A DNA stretch of 33,577 bases, taken from assembly GCF_000802235.1 (NCBI RefSeq), contig NZ_JTDL01000001.1, positions 1 to 33,577 on the forward strand, in the 5' to 3' direction. The stretch comes from Sinomonas humi (GTDB lineage: Bacteria; Actinomycetota; Actinomycetes; Actinomycetales; Micrococcaceae). Below, piece after piece: positions 24,415 to 32,659 of the stretch. The notes beneath the pieces were generated by a model, which was not told the DNA's origin, made no database searches, and saw only the letters and a program-made list of their open reading frames with translations. How positions within the stretch are numbered: the stretch's first letter is position 1; the number at the start of each line of letters is the position of its first letter. A program made the translations under genes and the position numbers.

Positions 24415-25237
24415 AGGCGACAACGTATGGCAGGCGGCAACCCGCATGCATGCAGCCCTCGCGGGGAAGCGCCTCGCCCAGACTGACTTCCGCGTGCCCT
24501 CGTTTGCGACCCTCGACCTCGCGGGGTGGACCATCCTCGACGTCGTCTCGCGGGGAAAGCATCTGCTCCACCGACTCTCCCCTCCCGAAGACGCCGATCC
24601 GAGCGCAGGCTCGGCACCGCTCAGCATCCATTCGCATCTGAAGATGGAGGGAAGCTGGCAGGTCTACGGCGCCGGCGAACGTTGGCGGAAGCCAGCGCAC
24701 ACCGCCCGCGTCGTGCTCCGCACCGAGGACGGTACGAGCGCCGTCGGCTTCTCTCTCGGCGTGCTTGAGGTGATCCCGACCGCGGAGGAGCAGACCGTCG
24801 TCGGCCATCTCGGCCCCGACCTCCTCGGCGCAGACTGGAACCCGGCCCTTGCCGAAGCGAACCTTCGTGCCCAGCCCGACCGGCCGATCGGCCTGGCGCT
24901 CCTCGACCAGCGCAACCTCGCCGGCATCGGCAACATCTACCGGAACGAGGTGTGCTTCCTCGCGCGTGTCCATCCGGCGACTCCCGTCTCGGAAGTCCGT
25001 GACCTCACAGGCCTCGTGGCGATGGCCCAGCGACTGCTGGAGGTCAACCGCAATCGAGGGTCCCGGAATACAACCGGCGGATTCGGCCCGCGGGGCAACT
25101 CGTGGGTCTATGGGCGCGCGGGGCAGCCCTGCCGACGCTGCCACACGAGAATCCAGCACGGCGTGCTCGGCGAGGGCGGCGTCTCAGAGCGGGACATCTA
25201 CTTCTGCCCGCGCTGCCAGCCGCCGCCCCAGCACTGA
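24407..25237 (+). CDS. nei2: Nei2-type endonuclease VIII / Fpg-family DNA glycosylase
   Basis: 276 residues. After Met removal the catalytic P-E-G-D start is exposed (P2, E3). VVSRGKHLL has the conserved Lys of the beta-turn, and NLAGIGNIYRNEVCFLARVHP is the helix-two-turn-helix DNA-binding part. The C-terminal zinc finger is C-R-R-C...C-P-R-C (CRRCHTRI, YFCPRCQ). The order lhr then nei2 is common in actinobacteria, which supports a joint role in repair of oxidised bases. GTG 24407 is the only start that gives the N-terminal Pro. It is probably translated by re-initiation after lhr. Confidence 0.95.
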   Translation: MPEGDNVWQAATRMHAALAGKRLAQTDFRVPSFATLDLAGWTILDVVSRGKHLLHRLSPPEDADPSAGSAPLSIHSHLKMEGSWQVYGAGERWRKPAHTARVVLRTEDGTSAVGFSLGVLEVIPTAEEQTVVGHLGPDLLGADWNPALAEANLRAQPDRPIGLALLDQRNLAGIGNIYRNEVCFLARVHPATPVSEVRDLTGLVAMAQRLLEVNRNRGSRNTTGGFGPRGNSWVYGRAGQPCRRCHTRIQHGVLGEGGVSERDIYFCPRCQPPPQH

Positions 25238-25246
25238 GCCCCGCGT

Positions 25247-25675
25247 TCAGGGGCGCTCCTCGAATTCGGCGGTGACGAGTGGATCGGCGGCGTGCTGCAC
25301 CGTCGAACCACCCCACTCCACCGAGCCACCCCGCTCCACGGCAAATCCATTCCGCACCCAGTATTCGTAGCCGCCGATCAGCTCGCGCACCTCGAAGCCT
25401 TCGGCGAGCAGGCGGTGCGCAGCCGTCGTCGCGCCGTTGCAGCCCGGACCCCATCCGTAGACGATGAGGGTGCGGCCGAAGGGCAGAGCGGCAAGGCTCG
25501 CATCCTTGGGCAGGTGAAGGGCACCGGCGATGTGGCCGTGGTCCCACGAGAGCTGCTTGCGGGTATCGACTATCACGGCAGTGCCGTCCGCCTGGGCCCG
25601 ATGAGCGGCAACAGCATCGATTTCGTACGCGAGCTTCGCTTCGACGTACGCGAGGAGGCTCTCACGCGAAACCAT
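25247..25675 (-). CDS. Single-domain rhodanese-like protein
   Basis: 142 residues. The rhodanese fold marks are VIVDTRKQLSWDHGHIAGALHLP and the active-site loop YGWGPGC79NGATTAAHRLL. C79 would carry the persulfide. ELIGGYEYWVRNGF is the usual C-terminal helix block. The tail has VERGGSVEWGGSTVQ, a short internal repeat. It starts 3 bp after the deacylase stop and is the last gene of the D-amino-acid operon. A role with D-cysteine or sulfide released by the PLP enzyme is possible but not shown. Confidence 0.88.
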   Translation of the reverse strand: MVSRESLLAYVEAKLAYEIDAVAAHRAQADGTAVIVDTRKQLSWDHGHIAGALHLPKDASLAALPFGRTLIVYGWGPGCNGATTAAHRLLAEGFEVRELIGGYEYWVRNGFAVERGGSVEWGGSTVQHAADPLVTAEFEERP

Positions 25676-25678
25676 GGG

Positions 25679-27289
25679 CTACTCTCCAGCAGACTCAAGA
25701 CGACGGGTCGGTTCGACGAGGGACGCGGACGCAGACTGGCGCCTCAGACCCCGTCCCGGCTTACTCTCACCGAGGGCGCCGCGGCTCAGTACCTGCTCAC
25801 CGGCCACCACGACGTCGTCGATGCCCACGGCCTCGCCCAGCGGACGCTCATAGGTGGCCGTGTCGCGCACAGCCTCCGGGTCGACGACGATGAGATCGGC
25901 TATCCAGCCAGGGGCTACTCGGCCTCGTCGTCCTAGGCCGAAGCGTGCAGCGGGTGCCGCCGAAAGGTGGCGTACCGCCTCCGGCCACGACCAGGTCGAG
26001 GTTTCCCGCACGAATTCGCGAAGGTAGCGAGCGAAGGTGCCGCGGGCGCGAGGGTGTGGATGTGCCCCGATGAAGATGCCATCAGAGCCCCCCATGTGTG
26101 CAGGATTCGAGAAGATGCGGGCGAGTTCGGCAACCCCGCGTTCGTGGGGCACCGCCATCACGGCATTCACCTGCAGACGGGAGGCTGCCAGCAGGTCGAG
26201 GGCAAAGTCGATGGGGTCTGCGCCGGCCTTTGCAGCGGCGGCGTCGAGGGTGAGTCCGTGCGCCCACGCGAAGGCGGGTGCCGCGATGTGCGCGAGGGTG
26301 ATCATCGAGGGCCATCCGGGGCCGAGGCTTGCGTTGCGTTCGACGGCGGGGAACCAGTCCCGTCGCAGGCCTATTCGTTCGGCCGGGTCCTGGATGGCTT
26401 CGACGACAGCCTCGGCTGGGAGCACCGAGAGTTCCGGCGGGAGCAACGGCATGCCCAGCAGAGTGCATCCCCGGGTGTAGGGGTAGGCGTCGAAGGTGGC
26501 ATCGACCCCGGCGCGCGCAAGGGCCTCGAGCTGTTCCTGCACGATCTCCGCCTGAGCGTGGAAGTGCGAGATGTGGACTCTGGCGCCGGAGAGGGCGCTG
26601 ATACGAGCGATCTCTTCGACACCAGCAGCAGAATTCGCCTCGTATCCACCGCGCATATGCGTCACGTAGACGCCGCCCACCGAGGCGACGGGCGAACACA
26701 GTGCGCCAATCTCGTCGGTAGTGGCGAAGAGGCCCGGGACGTAGTCGAGCCCCGTGGAGAGACCGACCGCCCCCTCACGCATGCCCTGCTCGACAAGTTC
26801 CACCATGGCCGCACGCTGCGCCTCGTCCGCAGGCGCTTTCGAGCGGCCGCAGACCTCCCATCGCACGGTTCCCGCAGGGACCAGATAGGCGAAGTTGAGG
26901 CGGGACCGCCCCTCAACACCGGCGAGGTATGCGGCGACGCCTCCCCCCGAGTATCCGGGGTGCGCGCCGTTGATCGCAGCGAAGTATTCGCTCCCGTACG
27001 CCCCGTCCCCCGGCGCGTAGGACACGCCGTCCTGCCCCGCGATCGCCGTCGTGACTCCCTGCTTCAGCAGGGAACGCTGTACTGACGCGTCCTCGACGAA
27101 GCCGTCGGCGTGCGAGTGGGTGTCAACGAATCCAGGCAGTATGTAGCGGCCTCGGCAGTCGATGATCCGGTCATCCGGCCCCACAGGGATCTCGCCGATC
27201 TCGGTGATGGTCTCGCCTTCGATGGCAACATCGGCGTGCCGCATTCCGTCTGGATCGACGACAGTTCCGCCGCGCATCACCAATCGCAT
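25679..27289 (-). CDS. N-acyl-D-amino-acid deacylase (amidohydrolase superfamily)
   Basis: 536 residues from ATG 27289; longer reads run upstream without a ribosome site. Metal-binding H58-x-H60 lies in PGFVDTHSHAD. KQGVTTAIAGQDGVSYAPG, GAVGLSTGLDYVPG, VYVTHMRGG and HISHFHAQAE are typical of D-aminoacylase/dihydroorotase-like enzymes, as is GGSDGIFIGAHPHPRARGTFARYLREFV near the end with the catalytic Asp. The enzyme should remove acyl groups from N-acyl-D-amino acids. It sits 32 bp after a D-amino-acid lyase gene and 3 bp before rhodanese. Confidence 0.93.
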   Translation of the reverse strand: MRLVMRGGTVVDPDGMRHADVAIEGETITEIGEIPVGPDDRIIDCRGRYILPGFVDTHSHADGFVEDASVQRSLLKQGVTTAIAGQDGVSYAPGDGAYGSEYFAAINGAHPGYSGGGVAAYLAGVEGRSRLNFAYLVPAGTVRWEVCGRSKAPADEAQRAAMVELVEQGMREGAVGLSTGLDYVPGLFATTDEIGALCSPVASVGGVYVTHMRGGYEANSAAGVEEIARISALSGARVHISHFHAQAEIVQEQLEALARAGVDATFDAYPYTRGCTLLGMPLLPPELSVLPAEAVVEAIQDPAERIGLRRDWFPAVERNASLGPGWPSMITLAHIAAPAFAWAHGLTLDAAAAKAGADPIDFALDLLAASRLQVNAVMAVPHERGVAELARIFSNPAHMGGSDGIFIGAHPHPRARGTFARYLREFVRETSTWSWPEAVRHLSAAPAARFGLGRRGRVAPGWIADLIVVDPEAVRDTATYERPLGEAVGIDDVVVAGEQVLSRGALGESKPGRGLRRQSASASLVEPTRRLESAGE

Positions 27290-27321
27290 TCTTGGGCCCT
27301 TTCGCGAGTGCCGGCTGATGG

Positions 27322-28635
27322 TCAGAAGAAGGTGCGGACGAGGTCGACGACGCGATCGTCGTCCTGTGATGCCACCACGGGGAGGTAGTGCCATTTGTCG
27401 AACGTCGTGCATGGATGCGACAGGCCGAGCGCGACGACGGAGCCCAGGGCGACGTCCTGCTCCCCAAGGCCGAGGTAGCTGTGCTGATCGTTCATCGCGA
27501 GGATCGATGCGCCCTCGAGTGCCGACCACTCGTCACCCAGATGTGCGGCCGACTGCCGCGGGACCGGGAGTCCCTCGTCGAACGGGAAGTCCCTCTTGCC
27601 GCCGTCGAGCAACGCGAGCCCCCGTTCGGGGTGGGAAACCACCCGTGCGATTCCGCGCATCCCGGAACGGAACCGACCAGAGGCCAACGAACCCGCGCCC
27701 TGACTTCCGCCCTCGTCGAGCGGCGAGACCCGCCGGTAGAACCCGTCGTCGTGGGTAATGTAGGCGCCGCTGCGCAGGGTCCACAGAGTCCCCTCGTCGG
27801 CCGCCATCGCGTCCGCGTAGACCTCCGCAACCACGTCGAAGTAGGCGCTCCCGCCCGCGGTCACGTAGATCTCGCCCTCACCGTCGTAGAGAGCGCCCAG
27901 CGACTCGTGCAGCTCGACCTGTCGCCGAAGATATGCGCGCACGGCGTCGAGCGAGGCTTCGGTCCGGTCATGGGCGAGGGAGCCCTCGTAGCCGGCGACG
28001 CCGGCCAGACGGACGACGTCGGATGCTGCCGCCCGCTCGGCGACCTCAACTGCTTCGGCGATGGTGCGAGCTCCCGTGCGGCCGCCTTCCGCCCCCAGCT
28101 CGACGCAGACGTCGACGGGCCGTGGGGTGCCGGCCGCGCGAAGGGCTCGCTCCATCTCGTCGATGGTCGCAACCGAATCCGCCCACGAGACGAAGCGGAA
28201 CTCCGGATCGGCGAGCTCAGCGGCGAGGTAGCGCAGCGAGCGGTCGTGGACGACGGCGTTGGCGAGCATGATGGAGTTCAGCCCGAAGGTTCGCGCCGTC
28301 CGGACCTGCCCCATAGTGGCGAGGGTGATGCCGAGACTCCCGGCATCGAGCTGCCTCTGCCAGAGCGCAGGGGCCATGGTGGTCTTGCCGTGGGGCATCA
28401 GTTCGAGCCCATGGGACGCGCTCCACTGGGCCATGACGCGCAGGTTGTTCTCGATCGCATCATTGTCGAGGGCCACAAGAGGAGTCCAGAACTCCGAGAG
28501 CCTCGGCTCGCTCGCGAGGAACTCATCCACCGTCAGGCCGAACGCCCGCGCGGGAATCCCCTTGTCGCGTGCGGACAGGCGCTCGCTCCCCAGCTCCTCC
28601 AGCCGAAGCGCTCCCGTCGCTGCGGACATGCTCAT
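27322..28635 (-). CDS. D-serine-dehydratase/D-threonine-aldolase-like PLP enzyme
   Basis: 437 residues. The fold-type III start is FWTPLVALDNDAIENNLRVM with the likely PLP lysine K84 in MPHGKTTMAP. Near the C-terminus H407-P-C409 in LSHPCTTFDKW is the zinc site of the D-serine dehydratase (DSD1) family, followed by WHYLPVV. These two marks separate it from plain alanine racemases. It should break D-amino acids such as D-serine or D-threonine to keto acid and ammonia or aldehyde. Its start overlaps the ridA stop as ATGA, so translation is coupled. Confidence 0.9.
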   Translation of the reverse strand: MSMSAATGALRLEELGSERLSARDKGIPARAFGLTVDEFLASEPRLSEFWTPLVALDNDAIENNLRVMAQWSASHGLELMPHGKTTMAPALWQRQLDAGSLGITLATMGQVRTARTFGLNSIMLANAVVHDRSLRYLAAELADPEFRFVSWADSVATIDEMERALRAAGTPRPVDVCVELGAEGGRTGARTIAEAVEVAERAAASDVVRLAGVAGYEGSLAHDRTEASLDAVRAYLRRQVELHESLGALYDGEGEIYVTAGGSAYFDVVAEVYADAMAADEGTLWTLRSGAYITHDDGFYRRVSPLDEGGSQGAGSLASGRFRSGMRGIARVVSHPERGLALLDGGKRDFPFDEGLPVPRQSAAHLGDEWSALEGASILAMNDQHSYLGLGEQDVALGSVVALGLSHPCTTFDKWHYLPVVASQDDDRVVDLVRTFF

Positions 28636-29024
28636 TTGCCGTCAGGCAGAGCGGCGACGACGTCGATCTCGACCAGGATGTTCGCGAGCTGCGAGCCAAC
28701 CGTGGTCCGGACGGGGTAAGGCTCGGAGAAGAACTCCTTGTAAGCCTCGTTGAACTCGGCGAAATCCGCCAGATCGGCCAAGTGCACGGTGGTCTTCACG
28801 CAGTCGTCCATAGTGAGTCCGCGCTCGGCAAGGACGGCCTGCACATTGCGCAGCACCTGGCGGGTCTGCTCGGCCACGTCGTCCGCCACAGCGCCCGTTG
28901 CCGGGTTCTGCGGACCGAATCCAGCCGTGTAGAAGAAGCCGTTTGCCTCAATGCCTTGGCTGTAGGGGCCCGCCGGCTGGGGAGCGTTAGTGGTGCGGAC
29001 AGCGGTCTTGGTCGTGACAGTCAT
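28632..29024 (-). CDS. RidA family enamine/imine deaminase
   Basis: 130 residues from ATG 29024 with AAGGA upstream; an earlier ATG at 29042 has none. It has the RidA/YjgF marks APQPAGPYSQGIEANGFFYTAGFGPQNPATG, QTRQVLRNVQAVLAERGLTMDDCVKTTVHLADLADFAEFNEAYKEFF and P-V-R-T-T-V (Arg for the carboxylate). RidA turns reactive 2-aminoacrylate and similar imines into keto acids. This fits with the downstream D-serine-dehydratase-like enzyme, which would release such enamines. Confidence 0.95.
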   Translation of the reverse strand: MTVTTKTAVRTTNAPQPAGPYSQGIEANGFFYTAGFGPQNPATGAVADDVAEQTRQVLRNVQAVLAERGLTMDDCVKTTVHLADLADFAEFNEAYKEFFSEPYPVRTTVGSQLANILVEIDVVAALPDGK

Positions 29025-29072
29025 GGATTCGTTCCTTTTCAATTCGTTAGGCGGACGGGGAAGACTGCGGGC

Positions 29073-30413
29073 TCACTTCGGCTCGTACAACCGGCCCGCA
29101 TTCTCGACATCCGGGCGGAGCGAGGCGTAGGCGGTGCCGATAATGCCGATGAGCGCGATCGCAGCAGCATAGATGATGACGGGCCACACGCTGCCGAAGG
29201 CGGCGGAGAGAGCGGTAGCGATGAGCGGCGCGAAGCCACCGCCGATGGTGTTCGAAATCTGGTAGCCGATATTGACGCCCGTGGTGCGCGCTTCGACGTC
29301 GAACATTTCAACGAGCATTGTCTGAAGGGTGCCCTGCATCGCGACGCCAGGGATGACGAAGCCGATAACCATGCCGAGCCAGATGAGCACGGCCGTTTCA
29401 GTTCCGTAGAGCGCGAAGGCGGGGTAGATCAGAAGGGCGAAGGCGATGCACGCGCCGATGTAGGTCTTGCGGCGCCCGATCTTGTCCGAGAGGCTCCCCC
29501 ACAGTGGCGCGGCGAAGATCTGCAGGACCCCGACAATCATCGTGCCGATGAATCCCACCTGCGCCTGAGTGCCCTTGGAGACCATGAAGGCAAGGCCGAA
29601 GGTCAGCACGAGGTACCCAGCGATGCTCTGCGGCAGGCCGATCAGGATCCCGAGAATCGCATTCTTCGGGTGGCGGAAGACCTCCCTGAGGGGGGACTTG
29701 CCCTTCTCCTGATTCAGGGCACGGGCTGCGGCGAGGTCCTTGAATTCGTTGGATTCGTCCAGCTTGGAGCGGAGAATCACGGCGATGATGGCGAGGACGA
29801 GGGCGAACACGAAGGGAATTCGCCAGCCCCAGGTGATGAAGAACGAGTGGGAACCAGCGCCAAAGGCAGCCATCAGACCAGCAGAAGCCACGTTGGCGAC
29901 GCCGGCGCCGCTGATCAGCAGGGCTCCGAAGAGCCCGCGACGGCCTGCGGGAGCGTGCTCGACGACGAGGGCTGCTGCGCCTCCCATCTCACCCCCGACG
30001 AACAGTCCCTGAAGCATCCGGAAGAAGAGAAGCAGGATGGGTGCGGCTATTCCGATGGTGCCGGCCGAGGGAATGAGGCCGATAGCGGCAGTGGAGATGC
30101 CCATGCCGACGACGGTGATCATCAGAGTCGTCTTGCGGCCCATGCGGTCGCCGATATGGCCGAAGACGAGGCCGCCGATCGGGCGGAGGAGAAATCCGAA
30201 GGCGAAGCTCGCGAATGACGAGAGCGTTCCCACCACCGGGTTGCTGTTGGGGAAGAAAACCGTTGGGAAGACGGTGGCCGAGGCCAGGCCGTAGAGGTAG
30301 TAATCGAAGTACTCCATGAGCGTGCCGATTGCCCCGCCCGCGACTACGCGGCGCTGCTTCGCCGGAATCGCCGTCCTCCATGACGCCCGTTGTTCCTGCT
30401 CTGTCCGTACCAC
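29073..30413 (-). CDS. MHS-family MFS transporter, probable D-amino-acid or derivative uptake
   Basis: 446 residues with twelve helices. GTG 30413 has AAGGAGG 6 bp upstream. GTLMEYFDYYLYGLASATVFPTVFFP and LLRPIGGLVFGHIGDRMGRKTTL are the metabolite:H+ symporter (ShiA/ProP-like) marks. WGWRIPFVFALVLAIIAVILRSKL ends the first half. It is the first gene of the operon and divergent from the YheO-like regulator gene, 174 bp away. Uptake of N-acyl-D-amino acids or D-amino acids is inferred from the operon. Confidence 0.9.
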   Translation of the reverse strand: MVRTEQEQRASWRTAIPAKQRRVVAGGAIGTLMEYFDYYLYGLASATVFPTVFFPNSNPVVGTLSSFASFAFGFLLRPIGGLVFGHIGDRMGRKTTLMITVVGMGISTAAIGLIPSAGTIGIAAPILLLFFRMLQGLFVGGEMGGAAALVVEHAPAGRRGLFGALLISGAGVANVASAGLMAAFGAGSHSFFITWGWRIPFVFALVLAIIAVILRSKLDESNEFKDLAAARALNQEKGKSPLREVFRHPKNAILGILIGLPQSIAGYLVLTFGLAFMVSKGTQAQVGFIGTMIVGVLQIFAAPLWGSLSDKIGRRKTYIGACIAFALLIYPAFALYGTETAVLIWLGMVIGFVIPGVAMQGTLQTMLVEMFDVEARTTGVNIGYQISNTIGGGFAPLIATALSAAFGSVWPVIIYAAAIALIGIIGTAYASLRPDVENAGRLYEPK

Positions 30414-30517
30414 AAGAGCCTCCTTACCCTAGGTCCAGATTTCGGTGCTGCTTTTGATTCCGGCTACCCTGCCGGCCCGCAAGTCCGATCGGTAAGCTAG
30501 CACCCACTTGAACAGTA

Positions 30518-30547
30518 TGTCTACGACCCGTACGGTTTGTCTATGAC
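30518..30547 (+). promoter_or_regulatory. Probable operator of the D-amino-acid locus
   Basis: TGTCTACGAC (30518-30527) and TGTCTATGAC (30538-30547) are direct repeats exactly 20 bp apart, that is about two helix turns. A perfect palindrome CCGTACGG (30528-30535) lies between them. They stand between the divergent transporter and regulator genes. Confidence 0.55.
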
Positions 30548-30587
30548 TACGGGACTCGTAACATTGCTTTTGAGTGAGGGGAGCATC

Positions 30588-31319
30588 ATGACCGCGAGCC
30601 TGTCCCAGCCGTCTCTGGACGCGCTTGCCCATATGGGGACCTACGAGTCAGTGGACGAGATCCTCGCGGTGTTCCGCCCGGTCATCCACGCTGTGGCCGC
30701 CGCCGTCGGCCCAGGCTGCGAAGTCGTGCTGCACGACCTTTCGGCTCCCGACCCCGATCTCGGCCACACCATCGCCGCAATAGAGAATGGCCACGTAACG
30801 GGACGTGAAGTGGGCGGCCCCTCGAGCAGCCTCGGGGCCAGTGTGCTTCACGATCAGGGAGCCGACCACAACGCCTTCGGGTATCGGGGATTGACGAGCG
30901 ACGGACGCGAGCTCCGGTGCTCGTCCGTGTACTTCCGAAACTCGGCCGGGCGCATCATCGCGGCCTTGTGCATCAACTTCGATGTCAGCATGATCCAACG
31001 AATGCGAGGGCTGCTCGACGGGTTGATCGGGGAGCCCTCCACCGACGTTCCGGAGCGCCCGAACGAGTTCTTCGGACGGGATCTCGTAGCGGTGATGGAT
31101 GCGATGGTTGCCGAGGCAATTCGAGAAATCGGCAAGCCTGTGGACCAGATGAGCCGCGACGACCGCATCGCAGTCCTCACCAAGCTGGACCAGCAGGGAG
31201 TCCTGCAAATGCGAAAGGGCGTTGAAAGCATTGCCGCCCGCCTCGGCATCTCTCGGGTCACCGCATATGCATACCTCGATGAGGCCCGGAATCAGGAAGC
31301 GGAAAAAGCCGCCGGATAA
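30588..31319 (+). CDS. YheO/DauR-like transcriptional regulator (PAS-like domain plus HTH)
   Basis: 243 residues from ATG 30588 with GAGGGGAG upstream. The N-terminal PAS-like YheO domain (about 15-135) has PVIHAVAAAVGPGCEVVLHDLS and CSSVYFRNSAGRIIAALCINFDVS. The C-terminal HTH_22 domain has GVLQMRKGVESIAARLGISRVTAYAYLDEAR, the DNA-reading helix. DauR, a member of this family, controls D-arginine use in Pseudomonas. Divergent position and D-amino-acid operon next to it strongly suggest local control. Confidence 0.92.
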   Translation: MTASLSQPSLDALAHMGTYESVDEILAVFRPVIHAVAAAVGPGCEVVLHDLSAPDPDLGHTIAAIENGHVTGREVGGPSSSLGASVLHDQGADHNAFGYRGLTSDGRELRCSSVYFRNSAGRIIAALCINFDVSMIQRMRGLLDGLIGEPSTDVPERPNEFFGRDLVAVMDAMVAEAIREIGKPVDQMSRDDRIAVLTKLDQQGVLQMRKGVESIAARLGISRVTAYAYLDEARNQEAEKAAG

Positions 31320-31411
31320 CCCTCCACCGTTTGCGGGAAGGCTCCGTGCGGGCTATTGTTCGAGCTGACTTCGTCAGAAGCGCTGTCGTAGCGCCGTGTC
31401 CAAGGAGGTGA

Positions 31412-31465
31412 GTGGCGATTTTCGTTTACAGTCGGGCACTCACACCCTCACGCTGGAGCCTCTAG
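31412..31465 (+). other. Possible leader mini-ORF before the patatin-like gene
   Basis: AAGGAGGTGA (31402-31411), a near-perfect match to the 16S rRNA 3' end, stands just before GTG 31412. The frame gives 17 residues (MAIFVYSRALTPSRWSL) and stops. The spacing of 3 bp from GGAGG is short. It could be a leader peptide or chance. Confidence 0.2.
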
Positions 31466-31526
31466 AGCTTCTTCGTCTTCGGTCCTCGGGTGCCCATTTC
31501 TCGGACGCCCTGAAAGGGATCAAGAC

Positions 31527-32519
31527 ATGTCTCAATTTCACGAATCGCTCCCTCCGACCGGAGCCAATGACCGATCCTCCGTGCCCGACCCGGCGGAGCC
31601 CGCGTCCCGTTCGCACAACCTCGCCCTGGTCCTCGGCGGCGGCGGAGCGGCCGGAAATGCGTGGGTTATCGGGATAGTCGCTGGCCTCGCCGAAGCCGGC
31701 GTCGATCTTGCAGAAGCCGCGGATCTGGTGATCGGTACCTCGTCGGGGGCCACCGCGGCAGCACAGGTGCGCAGCGGAATAGCGCCAGCTGAGCTTTTGG
31801 CATCGGTGCTGTCTGCACCGGTCCGACCGGGCGGGCAGAATCGGCAAGCACCGCCGGCGTTTGCGATGGAAGCGGCCTTCGAGCGAATCCGTGCCATTGG
31901 CGCCGCCGCCACCTCTGCCGCCGATCTACAGCGGGCAATGGGCGCGTTTGGCCTCGAAAGCGACTCCAAATTCCCGCCGGACGGTGGACGGCGACGGGCA
32001 ATTGTCGCCTCAAGACTGCCTCGCGCTGAATGGCCAGAAAAGCCGATGGTCGTAGTGGCGGTCAACGCTCACACCGGTGAGCTGGTTGCCTTCGACCGCA
32101 ATTCCGGCGTCGAATTGGCAGACGCCGTCACCGCGAGCACAGCGATGCCCGGCCTAGGCGCCACGCACAGCATCGACGGCACTCACTACATCAACGGTGG
32201 CGTCCGCTCCACCGACAATGCTGACCTTGCTGCGGGCTACGCGAACGTCGTCGTACTCTCGCCGTTCGGCGGACGGAGCGGGCCGGCCCCGGAAGGCCAG
32301 TTCGAAGGCCTGCGCCGATCGCCGGAATGGGGCACAGACCTGACGAGCCAGGTCGAGGCCCTCCGGCGGCAGGGCAGCCGCGTGGAAGTGATCACGCCGG
32401 ACGCCGATTCCGTCGTGGCGATGGGCACGAACCAGATGGATCTCGCTACCCGCATACCTGCAGCGCGTGCGGGCTTCGCCCAAGGCAGGCGGGAGGCAGC
32501 CCGCCTGACGTTCGACTGA
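31527..32519 (+). CDS. Patatin-like phospholipase family protein
   Basis: 330 residues from ATG 31527 with AAAGGG upstream. The oxyanion loop is LVLGGGGAAGNAW and the nucleophile Ser stands in VIGTSSGATAA (G-x-S-x-G). The second dyad part, normally D-G-G or D-G-A, reads HYIN223GGVRSTDNADLA, so the catalytic Asp seems to be Asn. A nearby Asp in SIDGTHY (about 219) is unlikely to replace it. Otherwise the length and blocks fit actinobacterial patatins. The likely role is lipid acyl hydrolysis in the cytoplasm or at the membrane; activity is in doubt. A 5' untranslated region of about 200 bp precedes it. Confidence 0.88.
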   Translation: MSQFHESLPPTGANDRSSVPDPAEPASRSHNLALVLGGGGAAGNAWVIGIVAGLAEAGVDLAEAADLVIGTSSGATAAAQVRSGIAPAELLASVLSAPVRPGGQNRQAPPAFAMEAAFERIRAIGAAATSAADLQRAMGAFGLESDSKFPPDGGRRRAIVASRLPRAEWPEKPMVVVAVNAHTGELVAFDRNSGVELADAVTASTAMPGLGATHSIDGTHYINGGVRSTDNADLAAGYANVVVLSPFGGRSGPAPEGQFEGLRRSPEWGTDLTSQVEALRRQGSRVEVITPDADSVVAMGTNQMDLATRIPAARAGFAQGRREAARLTFD

Positions 32520-32527
32520 GGGCACCA

Positions 32528-32557
32528 TCTGCGAGGGCTCCGCTACGCCCTCGCAGA
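32528..32557 (+). terminator. Hairpin after the patatin-like gene
   Basis: A 10-bp perfect stem TCTGCGAGGG (32528-32537) / CCCTCGCAGA (32548-32557) with a 10-base loop and no T-run. Confidence 0.6.
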
Positions 32558-32583
32558 GGTCCACGACAATGGAAGATGCAAGC

Positions 32584-32609
32584 TTGATATATTAGTTCCA
32601 TACTAGACT
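32584..32609 (+). promoter_or_regulatory. AT-rich promoter/operator candidate before the aminotransferase gene
   Basis: TTGATA (32584-32589) could be a -35; TAGACT (32604-32609) and TACTAG (32601-32606) are -10-like but at short spacing. TAGT-N5-ACTA (32593-32605) is an inverted repeat of the kind bound by MarR or GntR proteins. Confidence 0.35.
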
Positions 32610-32659
32610 TGGAAACCCTGCAAGGGATCGATCTTCAACTCGACGAGGAGTGGAAAAGT

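Noticed and set aside
25235-25258. Bidirectional terminator between nei2 and rhodanese
   Set aside because: CCCC and GGGG could pair over a 7-base loop, but the stem is too short and has no T-run.
28569-30218. 549-codon open frame on the plus strand
   Set aside because: Antisense to the RidA and MHS transporter genes. It is Glu/Asp/His-rich without any family motif.
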